From: Synechococcus sp. C9
Lineage (GTDB): Bacteria; Cyanobacteriota; Cyanobacteriia; Gloeomargaritales; Gloeomargaritaceae
Assembly (NCBI RefSeq): GCF_022984075.1
Contig: NZ_JALAAD010000001.1
Coordinates: forward strand, 2,336,455 to 2,400,454
Length of the DNA: 64,000 nucleotides
Reading direction: 5' to 3'
Shown: one piece after another, positions 17,758-26,316 of the stretch
Layout: each line of letters starts with the position of its first letter
Numbering within the stretch: the stretch's first letter is position 1
The notes under the pieces: generated by a model
Database searches by the model: none
What the model was told of the DNA's origin: nothing
Seen by the model: only the letters and a program-made list of their open reading frames with translations
Made by a program: the position numbers and the translations under genes

Positions 17758-18783
17758 CTAGGGGGCAAGCGGTGCCCCCGGCCATTCATGCCCCTGCTGA
17801 CCCTGCCGGGGTGGACGGGGCGTTAACCCCAATGCGGTCAACAAATCCTGGTCCTGTTGATAACTCGGACAGGGGGTGGTGCGGGTGAGCATCTGCCCGT
17901 CGTCGCTGGAAAAAATGGAATTGACCCCCGCCAGAAAACACCAGGCCTGCTGTGGGGCACTCAGGTGAGTACGCCCGGCGGCCAGCCGCAAATCGCTCTT
18001 GGGCATGAGAATCCGGGCGGTGGCCAGCACCCGCAGGACCTCCCAGAAGGGCACTGGCTCCTGGTTCTCCAAGGGCGTACCCGGTACTCGGGAGAGGATA
18101 TTGATCGGGACGGATTCCGGGTGGGGTCGGAGGTTCGCCAGGGTCGTCAAGAGTTCCATCCGGTCCGCATGGGTTTCCCCCAGTCCCAAAATGCCGCCAC
18201 AACAGAGGGTGATCCCGGTGTGCCGTACCCGCGCCAGGGTAGCCAGGCGGTCATCATAGGTGCGGGTGGTGATGACCTGGGGGTAATAGCGCCGGGACGT
18301 ATCCAGGTTGTGGTTGTAGGCGTATAGACCCGCTTCCCTGAGCCGTTGCGCCTGGGTTTCCGTGAGCATCCCCAGGGTACAGCAGACTTCCAATCCCAGG
18401 GCGGTAATCTGCCGGATCATCGTCAAAACCTGTTCAAAGGCTTTCCCCGGTCGAGCCTCCCGCCAAGCCGCCCCCAAACAGACCCGGCTCACCCCCTGGG
18501 CTTGGGCACGCTGGGCAATCGCCACAACTTCATCCACGCTCATCAGGGGTTGGGGAGCAATCCCGGTATCATAATGGGCGGATTGGGCGCAATAACCGCA
18601 GTCTTCCGGACAGCCCCCGGTTTTGATGGAAACCAAACGACACACCTGGATTTCCCGCTGGGGATGGTACTGGCGATGCACCGTGGCGGCTTGGTACACC
18701 AATTCCAGGAGGGGTTGCTCGTAGATCGCCTGCACTTGCTCCACTTGCCAATCCCACCGGCACCCGCCAACCTCTGTGACCAT
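17758..18783 (-). CDS. bioB: Biotin synthase
   Basis: A 341-residue radical SAM enzyme that inserts sulfur into dethiobiotin. The radical SAM cluster motif is [14 protein letters not shown] (CxxxCxxC). Other family segments are [25 protein letters not shown], and [11 protein letters not shown] with the [2Fe-2S] arginine ligand region. The start at ATG 18783 follows AGAGG with a 5-nt spacer; the longer frame to 18813 starts within poorly conserved sequence. It is last in the bcp-rluB-RodZ-like-glyoxalase-like-bioB run, 78 nt after the preceding gene. Confidence 0.95.
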   Translation of the reverse strand: MVTEVGGCRWDWQVEQVQAIYEQPLLELVYQAATVHRQYHPQREIQVCRLVSIKTGGCPEDCGYCAQSAHYDTGIAPQPLMSVDEVVAIAQRAQAQGVSRVCLGAAWREARPGKAFEQVLTMIRQITALGLEVCCTLGMLTETQAQRLREAGLYAYNHNLDTSRRYYPQVITTRTYDDRLATLARVRHTGITLCCGGILGLGETHADRMELLTTLANLRPHPESVPINILSRVPGTPLENQEPVPFWEVLRVLATARILMPKSDLRLAAGRTHLSAPQQAWCFLAGVNSIFSSDDGQMLTRTTPCPSYQQDQDLLTALGLTPRPPRQGQQGHEWPGAPLAP

Positions 18784-18861
18784 GAAACCTCTGCCCCAAA
18801 TACTGGTTACCACTTTGCCCGGAAATGGCTACGAATGCAACCTATCCCTGCCCCTAATGTT

Positions 18862-19416
18862 TCACCGACTGGGCAGACGGCTGGGGCGCTTCATCCGTGC
18901 CACTTCCATAAATTCTAAGGTTTTCCCCTCGCTACTTTGGAGCCAATAACGCAGGGGACGCTCCTGGAGAATCTTGTGGGGGAGGGCACGCATCTGCCCC
19001 CGCAGGAGCAACCAGTCCAGGCAAGCCCGGTCAAAACACACCAGGCGCACCCATCCCTGCCCCGGGGGTTTCGCCCCGCCAATCAGATGCAACTGAGTAT
19101 TTCTACGCAGTTGGTACCAAAACCCCGCCGGTAAAGCCCCCCCCGGTCGGTGCGGGGAAATCAAGGGGTCGGTCAGCCCCAAGACCTGCTCATAGTTGTA
19201 ATAATAATGTAATGGCACTTCTGCTCGTTTCAAGCCCAAATCCTCTTCGCAGAACCAGCGGGCGGCTTCCACATCCGAAGCCATCAGCGTGTAAATTTTG
19301 GGGGCACTCCGCAAAAACAGCCACAGAGCCGTGCCGTATCCCACCAGCAACAGCACCATCACCCCTTGGGCGGACAGGAGGCTATCGGGCAACCATTCCC
19401 AGGCGAACAGGATCAT
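18862..19416 (-). CDS. Membrane-anchored glyoxalase-like (VOC-type) protein
   Basis: A 184-residue protein with one N-terminal transmembrane helix (GVMVLLLVGYGTALWLFL, about residues 19-36). A soluble domain containing KIYTLMASDVEAARWFCEEDLGL and VPLHYYYNYEQVLG follows. I recall a cyanobacterial family with this layout annotated as glyoxalase-like; the beta-alpha-beta opening fits a VOC fold but metal ligands are not obvious, so enzymatic activity is uncertain. It overlaps the upstream RodZ-like gene by 4 nt (ATGA). Confidence 0.6.
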   Translation of the reverse strand: MILFAWEWLPDSLLSAQGVMVLLLVGYGTALWLFLRSAPKIYTLMASDVEAARWFCEEDLGLKRAEVPLHYYYNYEQVLGLTDPLISPHRPGGALPAGFWYQLRRNTQLHLIGGAKPPGQGWVRLVCFDRACLDWLLLRGQMRALPHKILQERPLRYWLQSSEGKTLEFMEVARMKRPSRLPSR

Positions 19417-20186
19417 TGGGGGGGGGTGGGCAAGGTAGGATTGGCCAAAGTCAGGGTCACTTCCTTGACTTCCCCCGGTTTGCCCAGGGGTTGGGGGGCA
19501 CCCTCATTCACCCGCACCCGCACCTCCCCCGCATTCCCAGCGGCTAAGACCAGGGTTTGCTTGGCGGTCCACGTCTCAGTCGCCCCTGGGTTCAAAATGC
19601 CCTCAAACACCACTTGCCCATCCGCCACCACCTGCAACCAGGATTGCCCCGTCAATTCCACGTGCACCCGCAATTCCGTAGGCTTGGGCGTGACCTGGGG
19701 GGACGGGGAAACGGCTACGGGGGGGGATGGGGTGGCTGGGGTCGGGGTAACGCTGGTGGGACTGGGTGCCGGTGCAACCGAATGGGACGAATTGGATGGG
19801 CGCAGGACGTAGGACAGCACCGCAATCGCTCCCAAGATCAGGGCAAAGTAGGTCACATAGAGATGAAACGGGCGCAGGGGACTGCCCACCTCTCCCCGCA
19901 CCGGAGCGGTTTTGGTCAGGCGGGGAGCCAAGTCCAACTCGCTTAAATCCAAGTCTGGCAATTCCAGGAGGGTGGCATACTGGCGCAAAAAACCCTGTAC
20001 ATAGATGGGTTCCGGCAATTCCGCCACATCCCCTGCCTCCAACGCCCGCAGTAATCGGGTTTGAATCCGGGTACGGGCAGACACCTCCTCCAAGGACAAC
20101 TGCCGTTCCTCCCGCACCTGTTGTAGGTACCGCCCAATTTCTCGTAAACGTTCCACCTGGGTGGCATTGTAGGCACTCACGGGCAT
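19413..20186 (-). CDS. RodZ-like protein: N-terminal HTH, one TM helix, DUF4115-type C-terminus
   Basis: 257 residues from ATG 20186 (AGGA 4 nt upstream). The open frame continues to 20591 only through rluB and is rejected. Residues about 10-80 form an Xre-like helix-turn-helix (IGRYLQQVREERQLSLEEVS, TRIQTRLLRALEAGD) ending in the RodZ-like IYVQGFLRQYATLLELP. One transmembrane helix (YVTYFALILGAIAVLSYVL) follows, then a Pro/Ser/Thr linker and a beta-rich domain (LRVHVELTGQSWLQVVADG). The family links MreB-type cytoskeleton and cell shape in rods; cyanobacterial members are often annotated only as helix-turn-helix proteins. Confidence 0.8.
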   Translation of the reverse strand: MPVSAYNATQVERLREIGRYLQQVREERQLSLEEVSARTRIQTRLLRALEAGDVAELPEPIYVQGFLRQYATLLELPDLDLSELDLAPRLTKTAPVRGEVGSPLRPFHLYVTYFALILGAIAVLSYVLRPSNSSHSVAPAPSPTSVTPTPATPSPPVAVSPSPQVTPKPTELRVHVELTGQSWLQVVADGQVVFEGILNPGATETWTAKQTLVLAAGNAGEVRVRVNEGAPQPLGKPGEVKEVTLTLANPTLPTPPQ

Positions 20187-20254
20187 ATCCTGATCACCGT
20201 CAATCCCAATGACTTGAACTGTTGCACAAAAGTTACGTTTATTTAACTTCCAGT

Positions 20255-20977
20255 CTAAAGGATATGGGCGCATACCGCTTGGCAAAACGCCTGTTCCTGG
20301 GGGGTCAGGGGGCGGAGATGCCCCACGGGTAAGGTCCCTAGTTGAATGTCCCCAATCGCCTGGCGATGCAACCGCAGTACCGGATAGCCCAATTGCGCCG
20401 CCACCCGCCGAATTTGCCGATTGCGCCCCTCCCGCAACTGGATTTCTAAAAGGGTCTGGTGCCCTGTTTTCCGTAACATTCGCACCTGGGCAGGCAGGGT
20501 TTTCTGCCCATCCAAAGGCACCCCCTGTCGCCATTGCGCCAACACCTGGGGGGTCGGTTGCCCCTGTACCCAAACCCGGTAGGTCTTCCACACCGGATGG
20601 CGGGGGTGGGTCAACGCCAGGGTGAGTGCCCCGTCATTGGTCAAGAGCAACGCCCCACTGCTGTCGTAGTCCAACCGACCGACGGGGTAGAGGGGGGGCA
20701 GGTCAGGGGGCAAAAAATCCCGCACCGTGGGTCGTCCCTGGGGGTCGGCACAGGTACTCACCACCCCGACCGGTTTGTGGAGCAGGTAGTACCAATGCGC
20801 CGGAGCGGGGGGCAGGGGTTGCCCCCGGACAGTAATCTCATCCACCTGGGGGTCACATTTTTGCCCCACCTGTGCCGGTCGCCCATTCACCCACACCTGC
20901 CCGGCTCGGATCAATGCCTCCGCCTGCCGACGAGCGGCTACCCCCCGGTGTGCCAGAATTTTCTGCAACCGCTCCAT
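20255..20977 (-). CDS. rluB: Ribosomal large-subunit pseudouridine synthase (RluB/RsuA family)
   Basis: 240 residues. The N-terminal S4 RNA-binding domain (ERLQKILAHRGVAARRQAE...GQVWVNG) is followed by the synthase domain. The latter has YYLLHKPVGVVST, the catalytic-Asp motif GRLDYDSSGALLLTNDG, and EGRNRQIRRVA. The family converts uridine to pseudouridine in 23S or 16S rRNA; RluB versus RluE/F/RsuA specificity cannot be settled by eye. It starts at ATG 20977, only 3 nt after the bcp stop, so the two are co-transcribed. Confidence 0.9.
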   Translation of the reverse strand: MERLQKILAHRGVAARRQAEALIRAGQVWVNGRPAQVGQKCDPQVDEITVRGQPLPPAPAHWYYLLHKPVGVVSTCADPQGRPTVRDFLPPDLPPLYPVGRLDYDSSGALLLTNDGALTLALTHPRHPVWKTYRVWVQGQPTPQVLAQWRQGVPLDGQKTLPAQVRMLRKTGHQTLLEIQLREGRNRQIRRVAAQLGYPVLRLHRQAIGDIQLGTLPVGHLRPLTPQEQAFCQAVCAHIL

Positions 20978-20980
20978 CCC

Positions 20981-21421
20981 CTAGTCCAAACCCAAATCCA
21001 GCAGGATGTCCTGGGCGTGGGTCTCGGCTTTGACATTGGTGTACACCCGCTCGATCTGCCCCTGGGGGCTAATCACATAGGTGACCCGTTTGCTGTAGCC
21101 CCCCCCGTCCACGTCGTAGGCTTTGGTAATCGCCCCATCCGTATCCACCAGCAGGGGAAAGGGCAGGTTGTACTTCTGGGTAAAGGCTTGATGGGTCGCC
21201 TGGTCATCCCGACTCACCCCCAAGACCACCAAATCCTTTTCCTGGTAGGTTTCATAGCGGTCCCGAAACCCACAGGCTTCCTTGGTACAGCCGGGGGTAT
21301 CGTCCTTGGGATAAAAGTACAAAATCACCCGTTTCCCCGCAAAATCCGCCAGGGAAATGGGGCGACCTTGGGTATCAACCGTCTGAAATGCTGGGGCAAC
21401 CGTACCGGGATTCAACGCCAT
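20981..21421 (-). CDS. bcp: Thioredoxin-dependent peroxiredoxin, Bcp/PrxQ type
   Basis: 146 residues from ATG 21421 (MALNPGTVAPAF); the longer frame to 21538 is not conserved. It has FYPKDDTPGCTKEACGFRD, the peroxidatic and resolving cysteines five residues apart (C-x4-C), diagnostic of PrxQ/BCP. VLGVSRDDQATHQAF and TYVISPQGQIERVY complete the fold. It reduces H2O2 and alkyl hydroperoxides with thioredoxin, relevant for photosynthetic oxidative load. It is first in a minus-strand run with rluB. Confidence 0.94.
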   Translation of the reverse strand: MALNPGTVAPAFQTVDTQGRPISLADFAGKRVILYFYPKDDTPGCTKEACGFRDRYETYQEKDLVVLGVSRDDQATHQAFTQKYNLPFPLLVDTDGAITKAYDVDGGGYSKRVTYVISPQGQIERVYTNVKAETHAQDILLDLGLD

Positions 21422-21612
21422 CGCACACCTCACAAAATCAGCCAGAGCTATTGTAGCCGCTCCAGGGCAGTCCCCCCCTTGATCCGGCGGTAATGGCGAT
21501 GGGATTGGGGTTGACCGGAATTGGCTCCCCCCGCACAATGATTACAATTTTTAATGCCAGGGCGAAAGTTAAAATAAATTTAAAGATGCTAATCATCGGC
21601 AGATCGGGCTAA

Positions 21613-22095
21613 ATGTACGACTTTTGTGCTGGGGATTTTCCCCTTCATGTAGTGCTGGTAGAGCCGCAAATCCCCCCCAATACGGGAAATATCGCCCGCA
21701 CCTGCGCCGCTACCCGTACCCCCTTGCACCTGATTGGCCCCCTGGGATTTGAGTTGAGTGACCGCTATTTGAAACGGGCGGGCTTGGATTACTGGCCCCA
21801 TGTGATCTGGAATTTCTACCCCAACTGGCAGGAATTTATCCGCAGGAATACTCATCCCGCCCACCGCTGGTTGGCCTTCAGTCCCCGGGCGCAGGTCAGC
21901 CTCTGGGAATTCCAATTTCAACCAGGGGATTGGTTATTTTTTGGGAGTGAAACAGCGGGTCTGCCGGACTTTTGCCTCAATGCCTGTCATACACACCTGC
22001 GGATTCCCATGCGGTCAGCGGGGGTGCGGAGTTTGAACCTATCCGTGAGTGTGGCGGTCGGTCTCTTTGAAGCCCAGCGGCAATTAGCACAATAA
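21613..22095 (+). CDS. trmL: tRNA (cytidine/uridine-34 2'-O)-methyltransferase
   Basis: 160 residues, a single SPOUT domain. It has LHVVLVEPQIPPNTGNIARTCAAT at the start, LFFGSETAGLP in the middle and RIPMRSAGVRSLNLSVSVAVGLFEAQRQ at the end, the three SPOUT motifs that make the trefoil-knot SAM site. TrmL methylates the wobble nucleotide of tRNA-Leu isoacceptors. ATG 21613; no strong Shine-Dalgarno. It is divergent from bcp. Confidence 0.93.
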   Translation: MYDFCAGDFPLHVVLVEPQIPPNTGNIARTCAATRTPLHLIGPLGFELSDRYLKRAGLDYWPHVIWNFYPNWQEFIRRNTHPAHRWLAFSPRAQVSLWEFQFQPGDWLFFGSETAGLPDFCLNACHTHLRIPMRSAGVRSLNLSVSVAVGLFEAQRQLAQ

Positions 22096-22197
22096 GTGAC
22101 CTTTGGCGTGTTGCTTGGGATACATATAAGTTTTTTTTAATTATCTTCTTAGGCTGACACGGTGACATCGCCCTTATCAGTCATAACGATTTATCAT

Positions 22198-22345
22198 CAG
22201 GGCTTTACGCTGGCTGGGGGAGGCGGGCTAAATACTGGACTAGAGCGTTGCTGGTTTGGTTCCAGTTCGCCATGAGTGGTTGAGGGGTGATTCGGGTGTT
22301 GGGTACCACCGGCACACGGGAAGCCCTGGCTAAGTTCGCTCCTTG
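22198..22345 (+). promoter_or_regulatory. Probable c-di-AMP (ydaO/yuaA-type) riboswitch
   Basis: The 290-nt leader of the LysM/M23 gene contains elements in ydaO order: a G-rich GGGGGAGGCGGG segment (22218-22229), GGGGTGATTC (22285-22294), TTGGG and a GGGAAGCCCTGGCTAAGTTC block (22320-22339) comparable with the consensus CCGAA-CCG-CAGCTAAC. AGGGCTT (22200-22206) can pair exactly with AAGCCCT (22322-22328). This class is known to control cell-wall hydrolases, which fits the downstream gene. I judged this by eye; no covariance model was run. Confidence 0.5.
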
Positions 22346-22386
22346 TGTTTTGTGTTTTCCTCACACCCGTTTATAGGAGGTGACTC

Positions 22387-23826
22387 TTGCAACAGCACGA
22401 TTTTGCCAGCTTTGGTTGGCGGCCCGTACAAGTGTCCCAGCAATTGTCCAATTTGGCCGTTGCTCAGGTTTCCCGTCCTAGCCCGGTTCGTCCGGTGATG
22501 ACCGGGTTGGTCGCCGTCGGTGCCCTGGCCAGCGTGGGTCAGGGGGTAGCGGTAGCGAATCCCGCCCTAGCCCCGGAGATGCCTGTTTCTCCCCAGGAAG
22601 GGGTGGTAGCGGTGGTGCCGGATGCTTTGGTGGTGGAACACCGGGTGCGGGCGGGGGAAACTCTGTGGCAGTTGTCCCATCTGTACCAGGTGACGGTGGA
22701 AGAAATTGCCCAGTTGAATGGGTTGCGCCCGGAGCAGGTTTTGACGGTGGGGCAGGTGTTGAAAATTCCCCCCCGTTCGCCGGAGGCGTTTCCCAATCGG
22801 GTTGAGAATTTATTGGCACGGGTACGGCAACAGGCGTTGATCCGGGAGGGGCGTTTGCCTCGGGATGCGGCGGCGATGATGGCAACTCCCACTTTAGTGG
22901 AGCATGGAGCGCAGGAGGTTTCCCCCAAACAAGCGGGGCAGTACCGGGTACAACCGGGAGATACTTTGAACGCCATTGCCCGCCGGTTCGGGGTATCTTT
23001 GGAAGCGTTGGTGCGGCTGAATCGTCTGACCAACCCGGATGTGTTGTATGTGGGGCAAACCCTGCGGGTGCCGGGGATGACGGCTGAAACGCCTGCCCGT
23101 GATTTGGCCCAACGCCCCGTGCCCCAGGTGTTGGCTCGCTTGACGGCTCCCCGTCTGCCAGCTGTAAAACCCCAATCTTTGCGGGCACCGGGAATAAACT
23201 TGCCCCAGGCCCCGGTGAATCCCCTGCTGGGAACCGACGCGCTTGGGGAATTGGGCACGGCTCCCCCGGTGAATACGGATCAACTGCGGCGCAATCCAGG
23301 GGTACAAAATTTGGCGGCGATCCTGCCCAACGTCTTCCCCCCGGCTTTGAGTGAGGGCAGTTCCCCCAATGCCAATCTCCAAGCTCTGAGCTTGCCGCCG
23401 ATGGGGGATGCGGAGACATTTTTGCCCAAGGACCCCACCTTCTTCAAGGGGTATATCTGGCCGGCACGGGGGGTACTTACCTCCGGGTTTGGCCCCCGCT
23501 GGGGACGGATGCACCAGGGGATTGACATTGCTGGGCCGGTGGGGACCCCCATCGTAGCGGCGGCGGCGGGGACGGTGATTTTTGCGGGCTGGAATTCCGG
23601 GGGCTACGGCAACCTGGTAAAAATCTGGCACGACAACGGCAGTGTCACCTATTACGCCCACAACAGCCGCATTTTGGTGCGGGAAAATCAGCAGGTGGAG
23701 CAGGGGCAGCTCATTGCGGAAATGGGCAGTACGGGCTTTAGCACTGGGCCCCACGTCCATTTTGAAATCCGCAAGCGGGATCGGGGTCCGGTGAATCCGA
23801 TGGCGTTCCTGCCTGGGCAACGCTAG
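22387..23826 (+). CDS. LysM-domain M23 peptidoglycan endopeptidase
   Basis: 479 residues. It starts at TTG 22387, set by AGGAGG at 22375-22380. Residues about 1-60 include a hydrophobic export segment (GLVAVGALASVGQGVAVA). Two LysM modules follow, VRAGETLWQLSHLYQVTVEEI (about 83-127) and VQPGDTLNAIARRFGVSLEAL (about 186-230). After a Pro-rich linker comes the LytM/M23 domain (about 355-475) with zinc ligands in MHQGIDIAG (HxxxD) and GPHVHFEI (HxH). It should bind glycan strands and cut stem-peptide cross-links during wall growth. The leader riboswitch suggests control by c-di-AMP. Confidence 0.93.
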   Translation: MQQHDFASFGWRPVQVSQQLSNLAVAQVSRPSPVRPVMTGLVAVGALASVGQGVAVANPALAPEMPVSPQEGVVAVVPDALVVEHRVRAGETLWQLSHLYQVTVEEIAQLNGLRPEQVLTVGQVLKIPPRSPEAFPNRVENLLARVRQQALIREGRLPRDAAAMMATPTLVEHGAQEVSPKQAGQYRVQPGDTLNAIARRFGVSLEALVRLNRLTNPDVLYVGQTLRVPGMTAETPARDLAQRPVPQVLARLTAPRLPAVKPQSLRAPGINLPQAPVNPLLGTDALGELGTAPPVNTDQLRRNPGVQNLAAILPNVFPPALSEGSSPNANLQALSLPPMGDAETFLPKDPTFFKGYIWPARGVLTSGFGPRWGRMHQGIDIAGPVGTPIVAAAAGTVIFAGWNSGGYGNLVKIWHDNGSVTYYAHNSRILVRENQQVEQGQLIAEMGSTGFSTGPHVHFEIRKRDRGPVNPMAFLPGQR

Positions 23827-23858
23827 GACAAATCCCCCCAAATTGTGAGGTGATGTGT

Positions 23859-23890
23859 GGTCATGGGTTGTCCCGTGGCCGCTTTTTTTT
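23859..23890 (+). terminator. Rho-independent terminator after the M23 peptidase
   Basis: A 9-bp stem GGTCATGGG / CCCGTGGCC (two G-U pairs), loop TTGT, followed directly by GCTTTTTTTT. It lies 33 nt after the stop and insulates the next gene. Confidence 0.85.
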
Positions 23891-23989
23891 GGCGGGTATC
23901 CCCAAAACCCATAAAATTGAAAAAATTTGTAACATAAGTTAGTTCTCGTTGATTTTTTGTTGACCATGCGTTTGCTCCCAGGAGGTGCC

Positions 23990-25396
23990 ATGCAGACTAG
24001 GATTTCTTCCCCTTGGCGGGCTTGGGTGCAACGTCGGATGTTGCTGGGTTGGGAGCCGACCCCGGAGCTTTTGGGGATTTTGCTGGTGTATTTTGTCCAG
24101 GGGGTAATTGGTCTGGCCCGGTTGGCGGTGAGTTTTTTCCTGAAGGATGAATTGGGCTTGTCCCCGGCAATGGTGGCGGCTTTGACTGGGATTGCGGCTC
24201 TGCCCTGGATGGTGAAACCCCTGTTTGGATTTATCGCTGATGGCGTGCCCCTGTGGGGCTACCGGCGGCGTTCCTATTTGATCCTGTCGGGCATTTTGGG
24301 GGCGGGGGCCTGGAGTTGGTTAGCCCTGTGGGTACACCGACCCTGGCAGGCGGTGGCGGCGATTACCCTGGCCTCTTTGGCAACGGCGATGGGGGATGTG
24401 ATTGCGGATTCGTTGGTGGTGGAGCGGGTGCGGGGGGCAACGCAAAGCCAGACGGGTTCCCTACAGTCCCTGTGTTGGGGGACGAGTGCGGTGGGGGGGT
24501 TGGTGACGGCCTACTTGAGCGGGGCACTGCTGGAACATTTGGGCACCCGGGCGGTATTTGGGATTACGGCGGTGTTCCCACTGCTGGTGAGTGCGGGGGC
24601 GTTTTGGGTGCAGGAACTGCCGGTGACGGAGCGGCGGGGGTTCACGGCGGGCATGGTGTCCCAGGTACAGCAGGTGTGGCAGGCGATGAACCAGCGGGCG
24701 ATTTTACTGCCAACGATGTTTTTATTTCTCTGGCAGGCGACCCCGACGTCGGATACGGCGTTTTTCTTTTTTATTACTAATGAATTGCAGTTTCCGCCGG
24801 AATTTTTGGGGCGGGTGCGGCTGGTGACCAGTGTGGCGGCCTTGGTGGGGGTGTGGGTGTTCCAGCGGTATTTGCGGGAGGTGCCGATCCGCCGGATGTT
24901 GCTGTGGACCACGGTGCTTTCCAGTGGTTTGGGGTTGACCAATTTGTTGTTGGTGACCCATGCCAATCGCCTGTTGGGGATTCCCGACCGCTGGTTTAGC
25001 CTGGGGGACAGTGCGATTTTGACGGTGATGGGGGAATTGGGGTTTATGCCGGTGTTGGTGTTGGCCGCACGCCTGTGTCCACCGGGGATTGAGGCCACCT
25101 TGTTTGCCCTGCTGATGTCGGTGCTGAATCTGGCGGGGGGGGTGGCCCACGAATTAGGGGCGTTGTTGACCCATCTGTTGGGCATTACGGAAACCGATTT
25201 TGGCCGGCTGTGGCTGTTGATTACCCTGACCAATCTGAGTACCCTCCTGCCGTTGCCCCTGCTCCATTGGCTCCCGGAACATACGGCCAGCAGTACCCCA
25301 GGGGGAAATTTGCCGCCAGCGGTGGTGCCGGATGCAGTGGTGTTGGGGGATTTGGCGCCGGGGTTGCACTTCGAGGCGGTGGAAGTGGAGTCTTAA
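23990..25396 (+). CDS. Folate-biopterin transporter (FBT/BT1) family protein
   Basis: 468 residues from ATG 23990, which follows AGGAGG (spacing 4); an earlier in-frame start at 23957 is less likely. About 12 transmembrane helices of the major facilitator type. LGWEPTPELLGILLVYFVQGVIGLARLAVSFFLKDELGLSP opens the protein (given in parts: LGWEPTPELL, VQGVIGLARLAVSFFLKDEL) and VKPLFGFIADGVPLWGYRRR carries the conserved charged loop. DVIADSLVVERVR is the FBT signature on helix 4. Cyanobacterial and plastid members transport folates. Its TAA stop is formed by the first three bases of the 101-bp repeat that follows. Confidence 0.88.
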   Translation: MQTRISSPWRAWVQRRMLLGWEPTPELLGILLVYFVQGVIGLARLAVSFFLKDELGLSPAMVAALTGIAALPWMVKPLFGFIADGVPLWGYRRRSYLILSGILGAGAWSWLALWVHRPWQAVAAITLASLATAMGDVIADSLVVERVRGATQSQTGSLQSLCWGTSAVGGLVTAYLSGALLEHLGTRAVFGITAVFPLLVSAGAFWVQELPVTERRGFTAGMVSQVQQVWQAMNQRAILLPTMFLFLWQATPTSDTAFFFFITNELQFPPEFLGRVRLVTSVAALVGVWVFQRYLREVPIRRMLLWTTVLSSGLGLTNLLLVTHANRLLGIPDRWFSLGDSAILTVMGELGFMPVLVLAARLCPPGIEATLFALLMSVLNLAGGVAHELGALLTHLLGITETDFGRLWLLITLTNLSTLLPLPLLHWLPEHTASSTPGGNLPPAVVPDAVVLGDLAPGLHFEAVEVES

Positions 25397-25494
25397 AGCC
25401 ATCCTAAATGCGAATGGCATCGGGGTTCCAGGGGCACCGCCCCCATATTTGGTTCTGGGGAATCTCTGTTCACTAATCAAGTAGGATTGCTATA
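25394..25494 (+). repeat. MITE-like 101-bp repeat (copy 4)
   Basis: Exactly 101 bp, bounded by TAAAGCCATCCT and AGGATTGCTATA, an imperfect inverted repeat. The core GGGGCACCGCCCCCATATTTGG and GGTTCTGGGGAATC matches copies at 63478 and 63662, also 101 bp. Its first three bases are the stop codon of the transporter gene. Confidence 0.85.
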
Positions 25495-25627
25495 GTACGA
25501 AAGTGCGAGCAAAAATTCCGCAGAACTAAAGGCGGAAACGGTCTTTTAGCAGCATTGCTGTTTTGAAGTATAAAATTTATTTTTCTGCCCATTCCTACCC
25601 TGGCGAGGGAGTGAATTCAGTTTGTTT

Positions 25628-26092
25628 TTACCCCCGAGATGGCTCCAGCCAAAAGTCACAGTTCAGCATTGGTGCAATGGAACGCTCCCTCGGCCATTGA
25701 TCGGGGAAGGAATGTTGTGGATATTCTTTTCGCACATTTTTTAGGGCGATGTGCCAAGCCTTATCAAAACTGATTTCCCAGCGATTTTCCAAGCTAGGTA
25801 CGGCATCCAATAAAACCTCTAGTTCTGCCCTTTGGGTGCGAATTGTTCGTTCCCAACCTGGGTAGTCATTGACGAGAGGCACATACAACCGTTTTAATAA
25901 ATGCTCCAATAAGACGATCAGGCGGCTAACCAATTCTTTTTTTTGAGAGATGCCCAAGGCTTCTACTTCTTGGATCAGGTGTTCAAGGTCGAGATGATCA
26001 AAATCCCGTGCCTTCAGTTTGGCAACCGTATCTTCTGACCATAGCAAAATATCCTGCTCATAAAGGTCATTTAGATTTTGCATTTGGGTCAT
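25628..26092 (-). CDS. DUF29 family protein
   Basis: 154 residues from ATG 26092, with GGGAGG upstream (complement of 26102-26107). The layout LYEQDILLWSEDTVAKLKARDFDHLDLEHLIQEVE (in parts: LYEQDILLWSEDT, LDLEHLIQEVEAL) and ISQKKELVSRLIVLLEHLLK is the DUF29 signature, an all-helical protein abundant in multicellular and some unicellular cyanobacteria. Function is unknown. The gene stands alone between a repeat and a 224-nt gap with a possible coding relic (see findings). Confidence 0.88.
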   Translation of the reverse strand: MTQMQNLNDLYEQDILLWSEDTVAKLKARDFDHLDLEHLIQEVEALGISQKKELVSRLIVLLEHLLKRLYVPLVNDYPGWERTIRTQRAELEVLLDAVPSLENRWEISFDKAWHIALKNVRKEYPQHSFPDQWPRERSIAPMLNCDFWLEPSRG

Positions 26093-26316
26093 TGGACAAC
26101 CTCCCAATTTAATTTTGATTCAATAATCTACTAATTTATTTATTTTAATTTTAGCGTATCATGATCATACCCCCTTGGTGAACCGATCTTTTGGGGAACC
26201 CAAAACAGAGGTTATGTCCATGTAGTCACCTATTGGGAATTGACTGATGAATTAATTGAGGAATGCGCCCCTCATTGTGAACCTACGCAAGCAAAGATAC
26301 ACCCCTACCAATTCAT

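Noticed and set aside
20187-20591. Upstream extension of the RodZ-like frame
   Set aside because: It overlaps rluB in another frame; the helix-turn-helix domain and a ribosome site begin at 20186.
22478-23991. Long open frames antisense to the LysM/M23 gene
   Set aside because: Pro/Ser/Arg-rich shadow frames caused by GC-biased codons of a gene with clear LysM and M23 motifs.
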